From an uncultured Prevotellaceae bacterium (GTDB lineage Bacteria > Bacteroidota > Bacteroidia > Bacteroidales > Bacteroidaceae), in contig CAMNJH010000011.1 in NCBI GenBank assembly GCA_946541275.1, forward strand, positions 1 to 32,107: a stretch of DNA of 32,107 nt, written 5' to 3'. The notes under the pieces are model-generated. The model ran no database searches. It was not told where the DNA came from and saw nothing but the letters and a program-made list of their open reading frames with translations. Every line of letters starts with the position of its first letter. Within the stretch, counting starts at the first letter, position 1. A program made the position numbers and the translations under genes. Below, piece after piece: positions 8,198 through 15,846 of this stretch.

Positions 8198-10149
8198 AAC
8201 AAAATCAGTTCATCAATTTGGCCCAGGAAGTCTTTTGGCCTTCCAGTTTGTTCAAGGCACTGCTCATGTCAGCCCTGCTGCTGGTCACAACCCATGTCTA
8301 TTCCCAGGATGCAGCCTCTAACAACAAAAAGGTTATCGCCTATGTTACATCATGGAGCAGCATCCTGCCCAACCCTAGCGTGATGACCCATATCAACTAC
8401 GCCTTTGGTGGCATAAGCAACAACTACAAAGTGTTTGTCGATGGTGAAAGCCGACTCCGGCAGATTGCCAATCTGAAGAAACAGAATCCCCAGCTCAAAG
8501 TGCTACTTTCCATTGGCGGCTGGGGCCGAGGCAAGTTCACGCCCATGTCGAAAAGTGAAGCCAACAGAAAGGTTTTCGCACAGTCATGCCTCCAGCTATG
8601 CCAGTCATACGGCATAGATGGCATTGACATTGACTGGGAATTTCCTGGCAACAACTCTAGCGGAGAAGCATCGCCTGCAGATGAGAAGCAAAATTACACC
8701 TTGCTCATGCGAGACCTGAGGGAGGCACTGGGTGACAGCCTGTTGCTCACCATGGCCTCATCGTCCAGTCCTGACTACTATGACTATAAGCAGCTCATCA
8801 AATACCTCGATTTTGTCAATGTGATGACCTATGACATGGCATCCCCACCCTACCATCACTCGGCTCTGTATCGCAGCAATGGTGTGGGCCGCGGATGGAT
8901 GGTGAGCCATGAGAGCATACAGAAGCACCTTAGTGCAGGTATTCCTGCCGACAAGCTCGTCATGGGCTTGGCATTCTACGGCAATGGCAATGGCGACGGC
9001 AGTGGCTCGGCCAATCAAGTGAGCTTGCAGGAGATTGAAGACGGCATAGCCAGCGGAAAGTGGACTGACCACTGGGACGATGTGGCTAAAGTGCCTTACG
9101 TAACCAACACCAAGACCGGAGCTTTCGTCTATGGCTACGACAATGCCCGCTCGCTCACCGCGAAATGTCAGTACATACTGGACAACGACCTGGCAGGTGG
9201 CATGTATTGGGAATATGCCAATGACAACCGTAAAGGCACTGAGCGCACCACCGTCTATGAATGTCTGATAGGCAATGGCATTGCAAAGAAAGAACCCCGA
9301 GTGGGTGATAATAAGCTGGAATACACTGGAGCCAACACCTATGCCTCCGTCCTCCACATGACGCAGGGGAAGGACTACCAGCTGTCTGGTACTGACGAAT
9401 GGCTGGCCAACTCATGGTATGTAGACCCCGACTTCTTTTCGCGCAATGATGACGGCAGTCTGAAGTTTCTGCCCGTCAGCGGCTATTACAAAATGAAGGC
9501 CGACTTCAACATAGGCTATTTCCGCATAGAGCCTGTCAATGAGCAGGGCAATCCACTCACTTACAACCCCGCTGACGGCAGTGGCTGCGTATGGGTGATA
9601 GGCAATAGCGGCATTGGCAAGCCGGACATCAATTATGCCGGTAACTGGGGAGCCTCCAACGGCTGGAGTCCTACACCCGACATGTTCCTGCCCATGGCGC
9701 AAATAGGTGACAATGTGTATCAGCTGACACTCACCATCGGCAAACAGCTGAAAGCCACAGATGTCAATTTCAAGTTCTTCCATCAGCCTGGCTATGGCAA
9801 CGACAGCGGTGACGAATTCAACAATACGGGCACCACCCGAATTACCACCACCAGCAACCTTTTTAGAATTGACACTTCTGAAAACGGCAACGTTAAACTG
9901 AAGCAGGGTGCCAGTCTGAAAGAAGGAGCCACATACGTGTTCACTCTTGATTGTACCGTTCCCACGCATGTCGTGCTTGACGCCAAAGAAAAGATTGTCC
10001 TCGCTCTCCATGAGATTTCCAGTCCACCTCATAGAACTTCTGTCATTTACGATTTGCAGGGCCGTCGCGTCAGCTCGCCATCGGCTGGTGGCCTTTATAT
10101 CATCAACGGAAAGAAAGTAATGACAGTAGCCATTAAAAACGCTAAATAA
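8194..10149 (+). CDS. Secreted GH18 chitinase-like enzyme with C-terminal carbohydrate-binding-like and sorting-like regions
   Basis: 651 aa from the ATG at 8194, which overlaps the GH9 stop as ATGA and suggests translational coupling. After a signal peptide (about 18-38) comes a GH18 barrel (about 45-365) with the intact DxxDxDxE motif: D142, D145, D147 and catalytic acid E149. LSIGGWG, VMTYDMA and GGMYWEY are also present. Residues about 380-600 form a beta-rich module that resembles SusE/SusF-type binding domains; this is tentative. The last about 45 residues contain YDLQGRRV and GGLYIINGKKVM, like the type A T9SS C-terminal domain. The likely role is surface or extracellular hydrolysis of chitin or related GlcNAc glycans together with the GH9 partner. 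An endo-N-acetylglucosaminidase role cannot be excluded. Confidence 0.88.
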   Translation: MKQNQFINLAQEVFWPSSLFKALLMSALLLVTTHVYSQDAASNNKKVIAYVTSWSSILPNPSVMTHINYAFGGISNNYKVFVDGESRLRQIANLKKQNPQLKVLLSIGGWGRGKFTPMSKSEANRKVFAQSCLQLCQSYGIDGIDIDWEFPGNNSSGEASPADEKQNYTLLMRDLREALGDSLLLTMASSSSPDYYDYKQLIKYLDFVNVMTYDMASPPYHHSALYRSNGVGRGWMVSHESIQKHLSAGIPADKLVMGLAFYGNGNGDGSGSANQVSLQEIEDGIASGKWTDHWDDVAKVPYVTNTKTGAFVYGYDNARSLTAKCQYILDNDLAGGMYWEYANDNRKGTERTTVYECLIGNGIAKKEPRVGDNKLEYTGANTYASVLHMTQGKDYQLSGTDEWLANSWYVDPDFFSRNDDGSLKFLPVSGYYKMKADFNIGYFRIEPVNEQGNPLTYNPADGSGCVWVIGNSGIGKPDINYAGNWGASNGWSPTPDMFLPMAQIGDNVYQLTLTIGKQLKATDVNFKFFHQPGYGNDSGDEFNNTGTTRITTTSNLFRIDTSENGNVKLKQGASLKEGATYVFTLDCTVPTHVVLDAKEKIVLALHEISSPPHRTSVIYDLQGRRVSSPSAGGLYIINGKKVMTVAIKNAK

Positions 10150-10183
10150 TTATAATTTGTCTCGTGTTTCACAATTATTTTAT

Positions 10184-10191
10184 TACCTTTG
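10184..10191 (+). promoter_or_regulatory. glyS: -7 promoter element of glyS
   Basis: TACCTTTG matches TAnnTTTG, 29 nt upstream of the ATG at 10221. A TTTG lies at 10156-10159, but its 24-nt spacing is longer than usual. The in-frame ATG at 10164 lies upstream of this element, so 10221 is the true start. Confidence 0.65.
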
Positions 10192-10220
10192 CAGGCAAAT
10201 TTACAATTATTCATATTATT

Positions 10221-11759
10221 ATGGCACAAGAAGACGTATTTAAGAAAATCGTAAGCCACTGCAAGGAGTATGGTTTCGTGTTCCCCAGCAGCGAGATTTA
10301 CGATGGTCTGGGCGCAGTGTACGACTACGGCCAGATGGGTGTGGAACTGAAAAACAACATTAAGCAATACTGGTGGAAGGCCATGACGATGCTGCATGAG
10401 AACATAGTGGGCATTGACTCGGCCATATTCATGCACCCCACCATCTGGAAGGCATCCGGGCACGTAGACGCTTTCAATGATCCTCTCATTGACAATCGCG
10501 ACTCGAAGAAGCGTTATCGCGCCGACGTGCTGATTGAGGACCAGATAGCCAGGTACGACGAGAAGATTCAGAAGGAGGTGGAGAAGGCTCGCAAACGCTT
10601 TGGCGAGGCTTTCGACGAGGCCAAATATCTGGAGACCTCGCCCCGCGTGGCTGAGACGAAGCAGAAGCGCGATGCCCTGCATGCCCGCTACGCTGCCGCC
10701 ATGCAGGGCCCCGACCTGGAGGAGCTGAAGCAGATTATCCTGGACGAAGAGATTGTCTGCCCCATCAGTGGCACGAAGAACTGGACCGACGTGCGCCAGT
10801 TCAATCTGATGTTCTCCACCGAGATGGGCTCCACGGCCGATGGCTCCATGAAGATTTACTTGCGCCCCGAGACGGCTCAGGGCATCTTTGTGAACTACCT
10901 GAACGTGCAGAAGACGGGACGCATGAAGATTCCCTTCGGCATTGCCCAGATAGGTAAGGCCTTCCGCAACGAGATTGTGGCGCGCCAGTTCATCTTCCGC
11001 ATGCGCGAGTTTGAGCAGATGGAGATGCAGTTCTTCGTGACCCCCGGCACCGAGCTGGAGTGGTTCAACAAGTGGAAGCAGACCCGTATGGCCTGGCACC
11101 AGGCTCTGGGCTTCGGCGCCGAGAACTACCGTTTCCACGACCACGACAAACTGGCCCACTATGCCAACGCTGCCACCGACATTGAGTTCAAGATGCCGTT
11201 CGGCTTCAAGGAGGTGGAGGGCATTCACAGCCGCACGAACTTCGACCTGTCGCAGCACGAGAAGTACAGTGGCAAGAGCATTAAGTATTTCGACCCTGCC
11301 ACGAACGAGAGCTACACGCCGTTCGTCATTGAGACCTCCATCGGCGTTGACCGTATGTTCCTGAGCATCATGTGCCATGCCTTCGACGAGGAGAAGTTGG
11401 AGAACGGCGAGACGCGCACGGTACTGAAGCTCCCCGCAGCCCTGGCTCCGGTGAAGCTGGCCGTACTGCCGCTGGTGAAGAAGGACGGTCTGCCCGAGAA
11501 GGCCCGTGAAATTGTTGACCAACTGAAGTTCCACTTCAACTGCCAGTATGACGAGAAGGACTCTATAGGCAAGCGCTATCGCCGCCAGGACGCCATTGGC
11601 ACGCCCTACTGCGTCACCGTCGACCACGACACGCTCCAGGATGGCTGCGTCACCCTGCGTTTCCGCGACACCATGGAGCAGGAGCGCGTGAAGATTGAAG
11701 AGCTGAACGGCATCATTGAGGACAAGGTAAGTATCACCTCGCTTCTCAAAAAGCTTTAA
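10221..11759 (+). CDS. glyS: Glycyl-tRNA synthetase (homodimeric alpha2 type)
   Basis: Charges tRNA-Gly with glycine in the cytoplasm. The protein is 512 aa from the ATG at 10221, the expected length for the single-chain (eukaryote/archaea-like) class II form that Bacteroidota use. The motif 1 region is DGLGAVYDYGQMGVELKNN (28-46). A charged helical insertion spans about 95-170. Motif 2 is around FRNEI (248-252) and REFEQMEMQFF. Motif 3 is GVDRMFLSIM (R378). The anticodon-binding domain fills about 410-500 (KLAVLPLVKKDGL onward). Codon use is strongly biased (GAG, CTG, GCC, AAG), as expected for a highly expressed gene, and this bias produces a long meaningless antisense frame. Confidence 0.97.
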   Translation: MAQEDVFKKIVSHCKEYGFVFPSSEIYDGLGAVYDYGQMGVELKNNIKQYWWKAMTMLHENIVGIDSAIFMHPTIWKASGHVDAFNDPLIDNRDSKKRYRADVLIEDQIARYDEKIQKEVEKARKRFGEAFDEAKYLETSPRVAETKQKRDALHARYAAAMQGPDLEELKQIILDEEIVCPISGTKNWTDVRQFNLMFSTEMGSTADGSMKIYLRPETAQGIFVNYLNVQKTGRMKIPFGIAQIGKAFRNEIVARQFIFRMREFEQMEMQFFVTPGTELEWFNKWKQTRMAWHQALGFGAENYRFHDHDKLAHYANAATDIEFKMPFGFKEVEGIHSRTNFDLSQHEKYSGKSIKYFDPATNESYTPFVIETSIGVDRMFLSIMCHAFDEEKLENGETRTVLKLPAALAPVKLAVLPLVKKDGLPEKAREIVDQLKFHFNCQYDEKDSIGKRYRRQDAIGTPYCVTVDHDTLQDGCVTLRFRDTMEQERVKIEELNGIIEDKVSITSLLKKL

Positions 11760-11775
11760 CACATACGGAACTTAG

Positions 11776-11805
11776 CCCATCCTCTCCCCGCCTGGAGGGG
11801 ATGGG
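11776..11805 (+). terminator. Hairpin after glyS
   Basis: CCCATCC + T + CTCC pairs with GGAG + G + GGATGGG (12-bp stem with one wobble, 6-nt loop), followed by ATGTTTT. It sits 16 nt after the glyS stop. It may end glyS or act as an attenuator before the FKBP gene. The short T-run makes it a weak intrinsic terminator. Confidence 0.55.
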
Positions 11806-11826
11806 ATGTTTTACAGACGAGTAGCA

Positions 11827-12510
11827 ATGATAAAGCACAAGATTCTAAGGACGCTGGGTGGCACTGCCTTTATGCTCCTTCCCCTGATAGGATTGGGCCT
11901 GGCAGCAGCTTCATGCAGCAAGGAAGAGACGGAAGCCAGCGAATGGGACAACTGGCAGCAGCGCAACGTGGAGTACACAAACTACATCGTGAACTGCTAC
12001 CAGACGAATGCCAAACCCGAACTGGCCCCACAGGGCTTGGGCTGGAAGCGGCTGAAAGCATACTCCAAGGATGCAGCCACTGAGGGTAGCATCAATGAAT
12101 ACGTCTATGCCTATGTCATTGAGGAGGGCAGAGGCTCGGTGTCGCCAGCTTTTACCGATAGCGTGCGCGTCATTTATCAGGGACGGTTCATTCCCACCAG
12201 CACCTACACGGAAGGATACGTCTTTGACGGAACCGTCAACAACACGTTCTCCATGAACACCAGCGCTACTGCCTGCATGAAAGTGTCGAAGACCGTCGAC
12301 GGCTTCAGCACCGCTCTGCAGTATATGCACCGAGGCGACCGCTGGCGTGTCTACATCCCTTATGAGCTGGGCTACGGCAAGGAAGACCAGAAGAACAGCA
12401 GCGGTGTAGTGACCATTCCGGGCAGTAGCATGCTGATATTCGATTTGCAGCTCATTGACTTCTGTCCTGCCAGTGAGACGTTGCCCGTCTGGAGAAGCCG
12501 TCAGCGATAA
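11827..12510 (+). CDS. FKBP-type peptidyl-prolyl isomerase lipoprotein
   Basis: Predicted lipoprotein of 227 aa that would speed proline isomerisation in envelope or secreted proteins. The signal peptide ends in AASC (C30 from the ATG at 11827). The mature part has a WDNWQQRN-containing helix, then a C-terminal FKBP domain (about 100-220) with VRVIYQGRF, VFDGTV, GFSTALQYMHRGDRWRVYIP, LGYG and MLIFDLQLIDF, all in the usual FKBP order. An ATG at 11806 is in frame but directly abuts the hairpin after glyS, so 11827 is preferred. No promoter core was seen directly upstream, so read-through from glyS is possible. It converges on the gene at 12595-13149 with a shared terminator. Confidence 0.9.
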   Translation: MIKHKILRTLGGTAFMLLPLIGLGLAAASCSKEETEASEWDNWQQRNVEYTNYIVNCYQTNAKPELAPQGLGWKRLKAYSKDAATEGSINEYVYAYVIEEGRGSVSPAFTDSVRVIYQGRFIPTSTYTEGYVFDGTVNNTFSMNTSATACMKVSKTVDGFSTALQYMHRGDRWRVYIPYELGYGKEDQKNSSGVVTIPGSSMLIFDLQLIDFCPASETLPVWRSRQR

Positions 12511-12538
12511 TTTCTGGCAGGCATCTCACCCCATATTT

Positions 12539-12573
12539 AAAGGCGGATCCCATGGCCCATGGAGTCCGCCTTT
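12539..12573. terminator. Bidirectional terminator between convergent lipoprotein genes
   Basis: AAAGGCGGA (12539-12547) and TCCGCCTTT (12565-12573) form a perfect 9-bp stem. Inside it, two CCATGG blocks extend the pairing almost to the loop. The flanking A and T runs serve both strands, so it can end the FKBP gene (plus) and the lipoprotein gene (minus). Confidence 0.85.
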
Positions 12574-12594
12574 ACTGAATGATGCTTGTATGCT

Positions 12595-13149
12595 TTATTT
12601 GAACTTGGCTGACTTGAATACGTGGTCAACCACTTCGCCAGTAAACTTACTGGCATGATCAGGCTCACAGTAGATTGAGACAGTCAGGCTTACATTGCCC
12701 TTGAAAGTGACATAGGTAGTCTCGTTGACATATTCACCTTTCGAGGTGAAGGTGTAATAGTTGTCACCACACTCCTTGCTGGTGATATCATCGCCGCGCT
12801 TTGCAACCTCTTCCTCGAAATCTTCCTTAACCTTCTCTGGTGTGTACTCTTCAACGAACATGCTCTCGTAAGCACCAATGTCTATGCGGTTCAGCGTAAC
12901 GCCCTCAGGGCCGTCATCGGAAAAGATAGTTCCGTTTTCCTCCATCTGCGTATCGCGCTTTGTCAAGAAGTCGGGCACCTCGACAGAATAGCCATACTTC
13001 TCGTTCGTGTAGGTAATGTAGCTGACTTTTTTATCAGCAGTTTCGGTTGACTGACTGTCAGTGGACTGGGCTCCGCCCTTGTTACCACCACAAGCTGCCA
13101 GCAGCAGCGTCAAGGCCGCAATGGCCATTGTCTTCATCATTTTCTTCAT
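12595..13149 (-). CDS. Small secreted lipoprotein of unknown function
   Basis: 184 aa, not recognised. The signal peptide has an alanine/leucine core ending in LAAC, so the mature protein begins at C20. It is followed by a Gly/Ser/Thr-rich low-complexity tether (about 21-40). The rest (about 42-184) is a single mixed alpha/beta domain that begins YTNEKYGYSVEVPDFL and ends VVDHVFKSAKFK. This resembles the general shape of small PsbP/DUF1795-like envelope proteins, but the match is not strong enough to name. The protein is acidic (EEYTPEKVKEDFEEEVAK) and has a Cys pair (residues about 138 and 171) that might form a disulfide. It is transcribed alone from a TAATTTTG promoter core at 13182-13189. 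Confidence 0.85.
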   Translation of the reverse strand: MKKMMKTMAIAALTLLLAACGGNKGGAQSTDSQSTETADKKVSYITYTNEKYGYSVEVPDFLTKRDTQMEENGTIFSDDGPEGVTLNRIDIGAYESMFVEEYTPEKVKEDFEEEVAKRGDDITSKECGDNYYTFTSKGEYVNETTYVTFKGNVSLTVSIYCEPDHASKFTGEVVDHVFKSAKFK

Positions 13150-13181
13150 TGTTTATGTTTTTTATGGGTTAATAATCACTG

Positions 13182-13189
13182 CAAAATTA
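13182..13189 (-). promoter_or_regulatory. -7 promoter element of the small lipoprotein gene
   Basis: On the minus strand this reads TAATTTTG, matching TAnnTTTG, 33 nt upstream of the ATG at 13149. The -33 element is not obvious. Confidence 0.5.
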
Positions 13190-13230
13190 GCACTTTTTCC
13201 CGAAACCGGGAAAAGTTTTCACGCATTTCT

Positions 13231-13261
13231 TTTGTCAGTCGGCAAAATAGTTGTATATTTG
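13231..13261 (+). promoter_or_regulatory. Promoter of the ATPase-DUF4435 cassette
   Basis: TTTG (13231-13234), 19 nt, then TATATTTG (13254-13261) is a full match to the Bacteroidetes consensus. Transcription should start near 13266-13268, after the in-frame GTG at 13264. This favours the ATG at 13282 as the translation start, with a very short leader. Confidence 0.75.
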
Positions 13262-13281
13262 CCGTGAAAAAGCCTAAACCT

Positions 13282-14115
13282 ATGCAAAAGTTTGCCAACT
13301 ACATCAAAAGAATAGAAATCGACTCGCTCTGGAGCGGGAAGAAACATATCATCTGGACCCTGGACCCACACGTGAACATCCTGAGTGGCATTAACGGGCA
13401 GGGCAAGAGCACCATTATCAACAAGGTGGTGAAAGGCCTGTCGCAAGGGGGCGAATTTCCCAGCCACATGCTGAAAGGAGTGCGACTTGACGTGGAGCCC
13501 GAGGACGCCAAGTGGATACGCTACGACATGATTCGCTCGCTGGACTCCAGCTTGTCACAAGTCTTTGCCGACGAGGAGGGCATGCTGAAGCAGGTGCTGC
13601 CCGTCATCAAAGGTGGAGGCGGCTCACTGCTCGATTTCCAGCTCTACCATCTGCAGCGCAAGTATCTGGACTATCAGGTGAACATTGGCAATCGCATCAT
13701 TGCCGAGTTGCAGCAGGGCAATGCCGAGGCTGCTCAGCAGCTGTCGCAGAAGAAGGCTCGCTTTCAGGATTTGCTTGACGACCTGTTCCAAGACACCGGT
13801 AAACACATCGTACGCACGGAAAACGAAATCCGCTTCACACAGATAGGCGAGATGCTGATGCCCTATCAGCTCAGCAGCGGCGAAAAACAGATGCTCATTA
13901 TACTGCTCACCGTCCTCGTGGAAGACGACCAGCCCTACGTGCTCTTCATGGACGAGCCCGAGGTGAGCCTGCACATTGAATGGCAGAAGCGCCTCATCGA
14001 CCTGATTCTGGAGCTGAATCCCAACGTACAAATCATTCTGACCACCCACTCGCCCGCCGTTGTGATGAACGGATGGGTGGACCAAGTGACGGAAGTGAGC
14101 GACATTACGAGTTAG
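13282..14115 (+). CDS. ABC/OLD-type AAA ATPase (AriA-like)
   Basis: 277-aa AAA_15/AAA_21-type ATPase, cytoplasmic. The Walker A loop is GINGQGKST (36-44). An ABC-like signature is SSGEKQM (about 200). Walker B is FMDEPEVS with D224 and catalytic E225, and the switch histidine is H256 in TTHSPAV. Residues about 120-170 are helical and Gln-rich, possibly a short coiled coil. All residues needed for ATP hydrolysis are present. The next gene encodes a DUF4435 protein. An ATPase of this class with a DUF4435/Toprim partner is the composition of PARIS phage-defence systems (AriA-AriB). Here the ATPase is compact, so it may be a divergent variant or an uncharacterised housekeeping pair. Its stop TAG lies inside a GAGTTAG heptamer repeat. 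Confidence 0.87.
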   Translation: MQKFANYIKRIEIDSLWSGKKHIIWTLDPHVNILSGINGQGKSTIINKVVKGLSQGGEFPSHMLKGVRLDVEPEDAKWIRYDMIRSLDSSLSQVFADEEGMLKQVLPVIKGGGGSLLDFQLYHLQRKYLDYQVNIGNRIIAELQQGNAEAAQQLSQKKARFQDLLDDLFQDTGKHIVRTENEIRFTQIGEMLMPYQLSSGEKQMLIILLTVLVEDDQPYVLFMDEPEVSLHIEWQKRLIDLILELNPNVQIILTTHSPAVVMNGWVDQVTEVSDITS

Positions 14116-14143
14116 GAGTTACGAGTTAGGAGTTAGGAGTTGG
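14109..14143 (+). repeat. Five tandem GAGTTAG-type heptamers between the ATPase and DUF4435 genes
   Basis: The units are GAGTTAG, GAGTTAC, GAGTTAG, GAGTTAG, GAGTTGG, exactly 7 nt apart. The first unit provides the ATPase stop codon (14113-14115), and the array ends 5 nt before the DUF4435 ATG at 14149. It is a single-arm relative of the inverted repeat at 2356-2436. Confidence 0.9.
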
Positions 14144-14148
14144 ATGGT

Positions 14149-15156
14149 ATGGCAAACCGGCTGAAGGATAATATCAACAGCAAGTACGTGGAGGCGGCTA
14201 ATGCCTTGCGCGGAAAAAATGCACGGCGCAGAATCGTGGCCTATGTGGAGAGCTATGATGACATCTACTTCTGGCGCACCGTGTTGTCGCGCTTTGAAGA
14301 TGGCAAGCGCTACTTCGAGGTAATGCTACCCTCGAAGCTCAATCTGACGCGCGGCAAGAAATCGGTGCTGATGAACTTCCTGACGGAAGAAGGCCAGGAC
14401 GACAAGGTGGGACACGACATGATAGCCTGTGTGGATGCCGACTATGACTATCTGCTGCAGGGCGCTACGGCACAATCCAAGAAAGTCCTGGACAGCCCCT
14501 ACGTTTTCCACACCTATGTCTACGCCATTGAGAACTTCCAGTGCTACGCTCCGTCGCTGCATGAGGTGTGCGTAGCTGTGACCCTCAACGACCACCGTAT
14601 TTTTGACTTCCCTACCTATTTCCAGCTGTTCTCCGAAGCCATCTTTCCTTTGTTTGTATGGAATATCATGCTCTACCGCAACGGCAACTACCCCCGTTTC
14701 TCCATCAGCGACTTCAATCGCATCACCGACCCCGGCGGGTTCAACGTGCAGAATCCTGAGCCTTCAATAGTCAACCTGAAACGGAAAGTGGGCGTGAAGA
14801 TTCGTGAATTGCAGCGCCAGTTCCCCAATGCCAAGGAGGAATACCTGAAACTGAAGGACGAAATCAGGAAGCTGGGCGTGACACCACAGACCACCTACCT
14901 CTTTATTCAGGGGCACCACCTGTTCGACACGGTCGTGGCCCCCATCATGGCCAAGGTTTGCAACCTGCTTCGCCAGGAGCGGCAGAACGAAATCTACCAT
15001 GCCCAGGCTCACCGCACACAGAAGCGCAATGAGATGTCGTGCTACGAGAACTCCCGCCAGGACATCAAGACCATGCTGAAAAAGAATACTGGGTACCAAC
15101 AGAGCCCGCTGTTCCTGCGCGTACAAGATGACATCGGGCGCTATCTCAATCATTAA
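14149..15156 (+). CDS. DUF4435 Toprim-like protein (AriB-like)
   Basis: 335 aa from the ATG at 14149 (a TTG at 14140 is in frame but lies in the heptamer repeat). The N-terminal half shows a DUF4435/Toprim pattern: VAYVESYDDIYFW with E34 and D38, then MIACVDADYDYLL with D96, D98 and D100. These are the acidic residues expected to bind metal in Toprim nucleases. A mostly helical C-terminal half (about 150-335) follows, with LFIQGHHLFD near 245 and a basic Gln-rich tail. In PARIS, the DUF4435 subunit (AriB) is the effector released by the ATPase, and it attacks tRNA. That activity is inferred here, not shown. The gene is cotranscribed with the ATPase (33-nt gap). Confidence 0.85.
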   Translation: MANRLKDNINSKYVEAANALRGKNARRRIVAYVESYDDIYFWRTVLSRFEDGKRYFEVMLPSKLNLTRGKKSVLMNFLTEEGQDDKVGHDMIACVDADYDYLLQGATAQSKKVLDSPYVFHTYVYAIENFQCYAPSLHEVCVAVTLNDHRIFDFPTYFQLFSEAIFPLFVWNIMLYRNGNYPRFSISDFNRITDPGGFNVQNPEPSIVNLKRKVGVKIRELQRQFPNAKEEYLKLKDEIRKLGVTPQTTYLFIQGHHLFDTVVAPIMAKVCNLLRQERQNEIYHAQAHRTQKRNEMSCYENSRQDIKTMLKKNTGYQQSPLFLRVQDDIGRYLNH

Positions 15157-15176
15157 GTCCCCAGACTAGGAGCAGC

Positions 15177-15202
15177 AAAAAAAAGCCCGCCAGCGGCGGG
15201 CT
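15177..15202 (-). terminator. Intrinsic terminator of the DUF4890-type gene
   Basis: AGCCCGCC (15184-15191) pairs with GGCGGGCT (15195-15202) over an AGC loop. On the minus strand the stem is followed by eight T residues (15177-15184). It lies 18 nt past the stop of the gene at 15220-15744. On the plus strand no T-run follows, so it is one-directional. Confidence 0.88.
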
Positions 15203-15219
15203 ATACGGGGAAAAGTTAT

Positions 15220-15744
15220 TTAGTTGTTGTTGCGTTGGGGTCTGTTACCACCACGTCCACGCATTCCTTGCTGCATGCGCTTCTGCATGTCATCCTTGTA
15301 CTTAGCGAACTGCTCGGGCGTCATGATTTTCTCCAACTCGCTGTTGTAGGCCTCCATGTTCTTCATCATTTCCTCACGACTCATCATGGGACGGTTGCCA
15401 CGCTCTCCGCGCATCTGACCACGGCGTGCAGTGTCGGCTTGCTGGGGACGCTCCCTGCGCTGCTGACCAGCCTGGGGACGCTGACCACGAGGGCCTCCCA
15501 TTGCACCACGACCCATCATCATCATGGGCAGCTTCTCAGCAAACTGGTTGTTCAGTTCAAGCAGCTTCTTTGCCTGCTCTTCATTCAGTCCATAATCTTT
15601 CACCACCTGCTCAGTGCGATGCTTCATCATTTCTGCACGGTCAAACTGACGGGGCTGAGGTCCCTGCTGCTGTTGGTCATCCTGTGCCATGACATTGGCA
15701 CTCATTGTTATCACGGCTGCAATAGCCAAAATCATTTTCTTCAT
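15220..15744 (-). CDS. Secreted DUF4890/Spy-like Arg-Gly-Met-rich protein
   Basis: 174 aa. The signal peptide (KKMILAIAAVITMSANVMA) would direct it to the periplasm. The mature protein has two helical LTxxQ-like segments, DYGLNEEQAKKLLELNN (about 50-66) and IMTPEQFAKYKDDMQKR (about 140-156). These recall CpxP/Spy-type periplasmic chaperones and the Bacteroidota DUF4890 family. Between and after them lie Arg/Gly/Gln/Met-rich stretches (MMMMGRGAMGG; RGQMRGERGNRPMM; MRGRGGNRPQ). The composition is highly basic. It lies 102 nt downstream of trmO on the same strand. No TAnnTTTG core was seen in that gap, so it may be co-transcribed with trmO or use another sigma factor. Function is unknown; a chaperone or stress role is only suggested by family. 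Confidence 0.85.
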   Translation of the reverse strand: MKKMILAIAAVITMSANVMAQDDQQQQGPQPRQFDRAEMMKHRTEQVVKDYGLNEEQAKKLLELNNQFAEKLPMMMMGRGAMGGPRGQRPQAGQQRRERPQQADTARRGQMRGERGNRPMMSREEMMKNMEAYNSELEKIMTPEQFAKYKDDMQKRMQQGMRGRGGNRPQRNNN

Positions 15745-15846
15745 AATTCCTGATAGATTTTGTTTAATTGTTAATGTTTTTGAGTTGCAACTGATATAAT
15801 GACGCTTCCCTGAGAAAAAAGTTTAAACGCCATGCGCAAAAAAAAG

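Noticed and set aside
10095..11762. A 555-codon open frame on the minus strand across glyS
   Set aside because: It mirrors glyS codon for codon. The Leu/Val/His-rich translation has no family motif and arises from the strong codon bias of glyS, whose own protein is unmistakable.
13264..13281. GTG start for the ATPase
   Set aside because: It lies 2 nt past the -7 promoter element, at or before the expected transcription start; the ATG at 13282 fits better.
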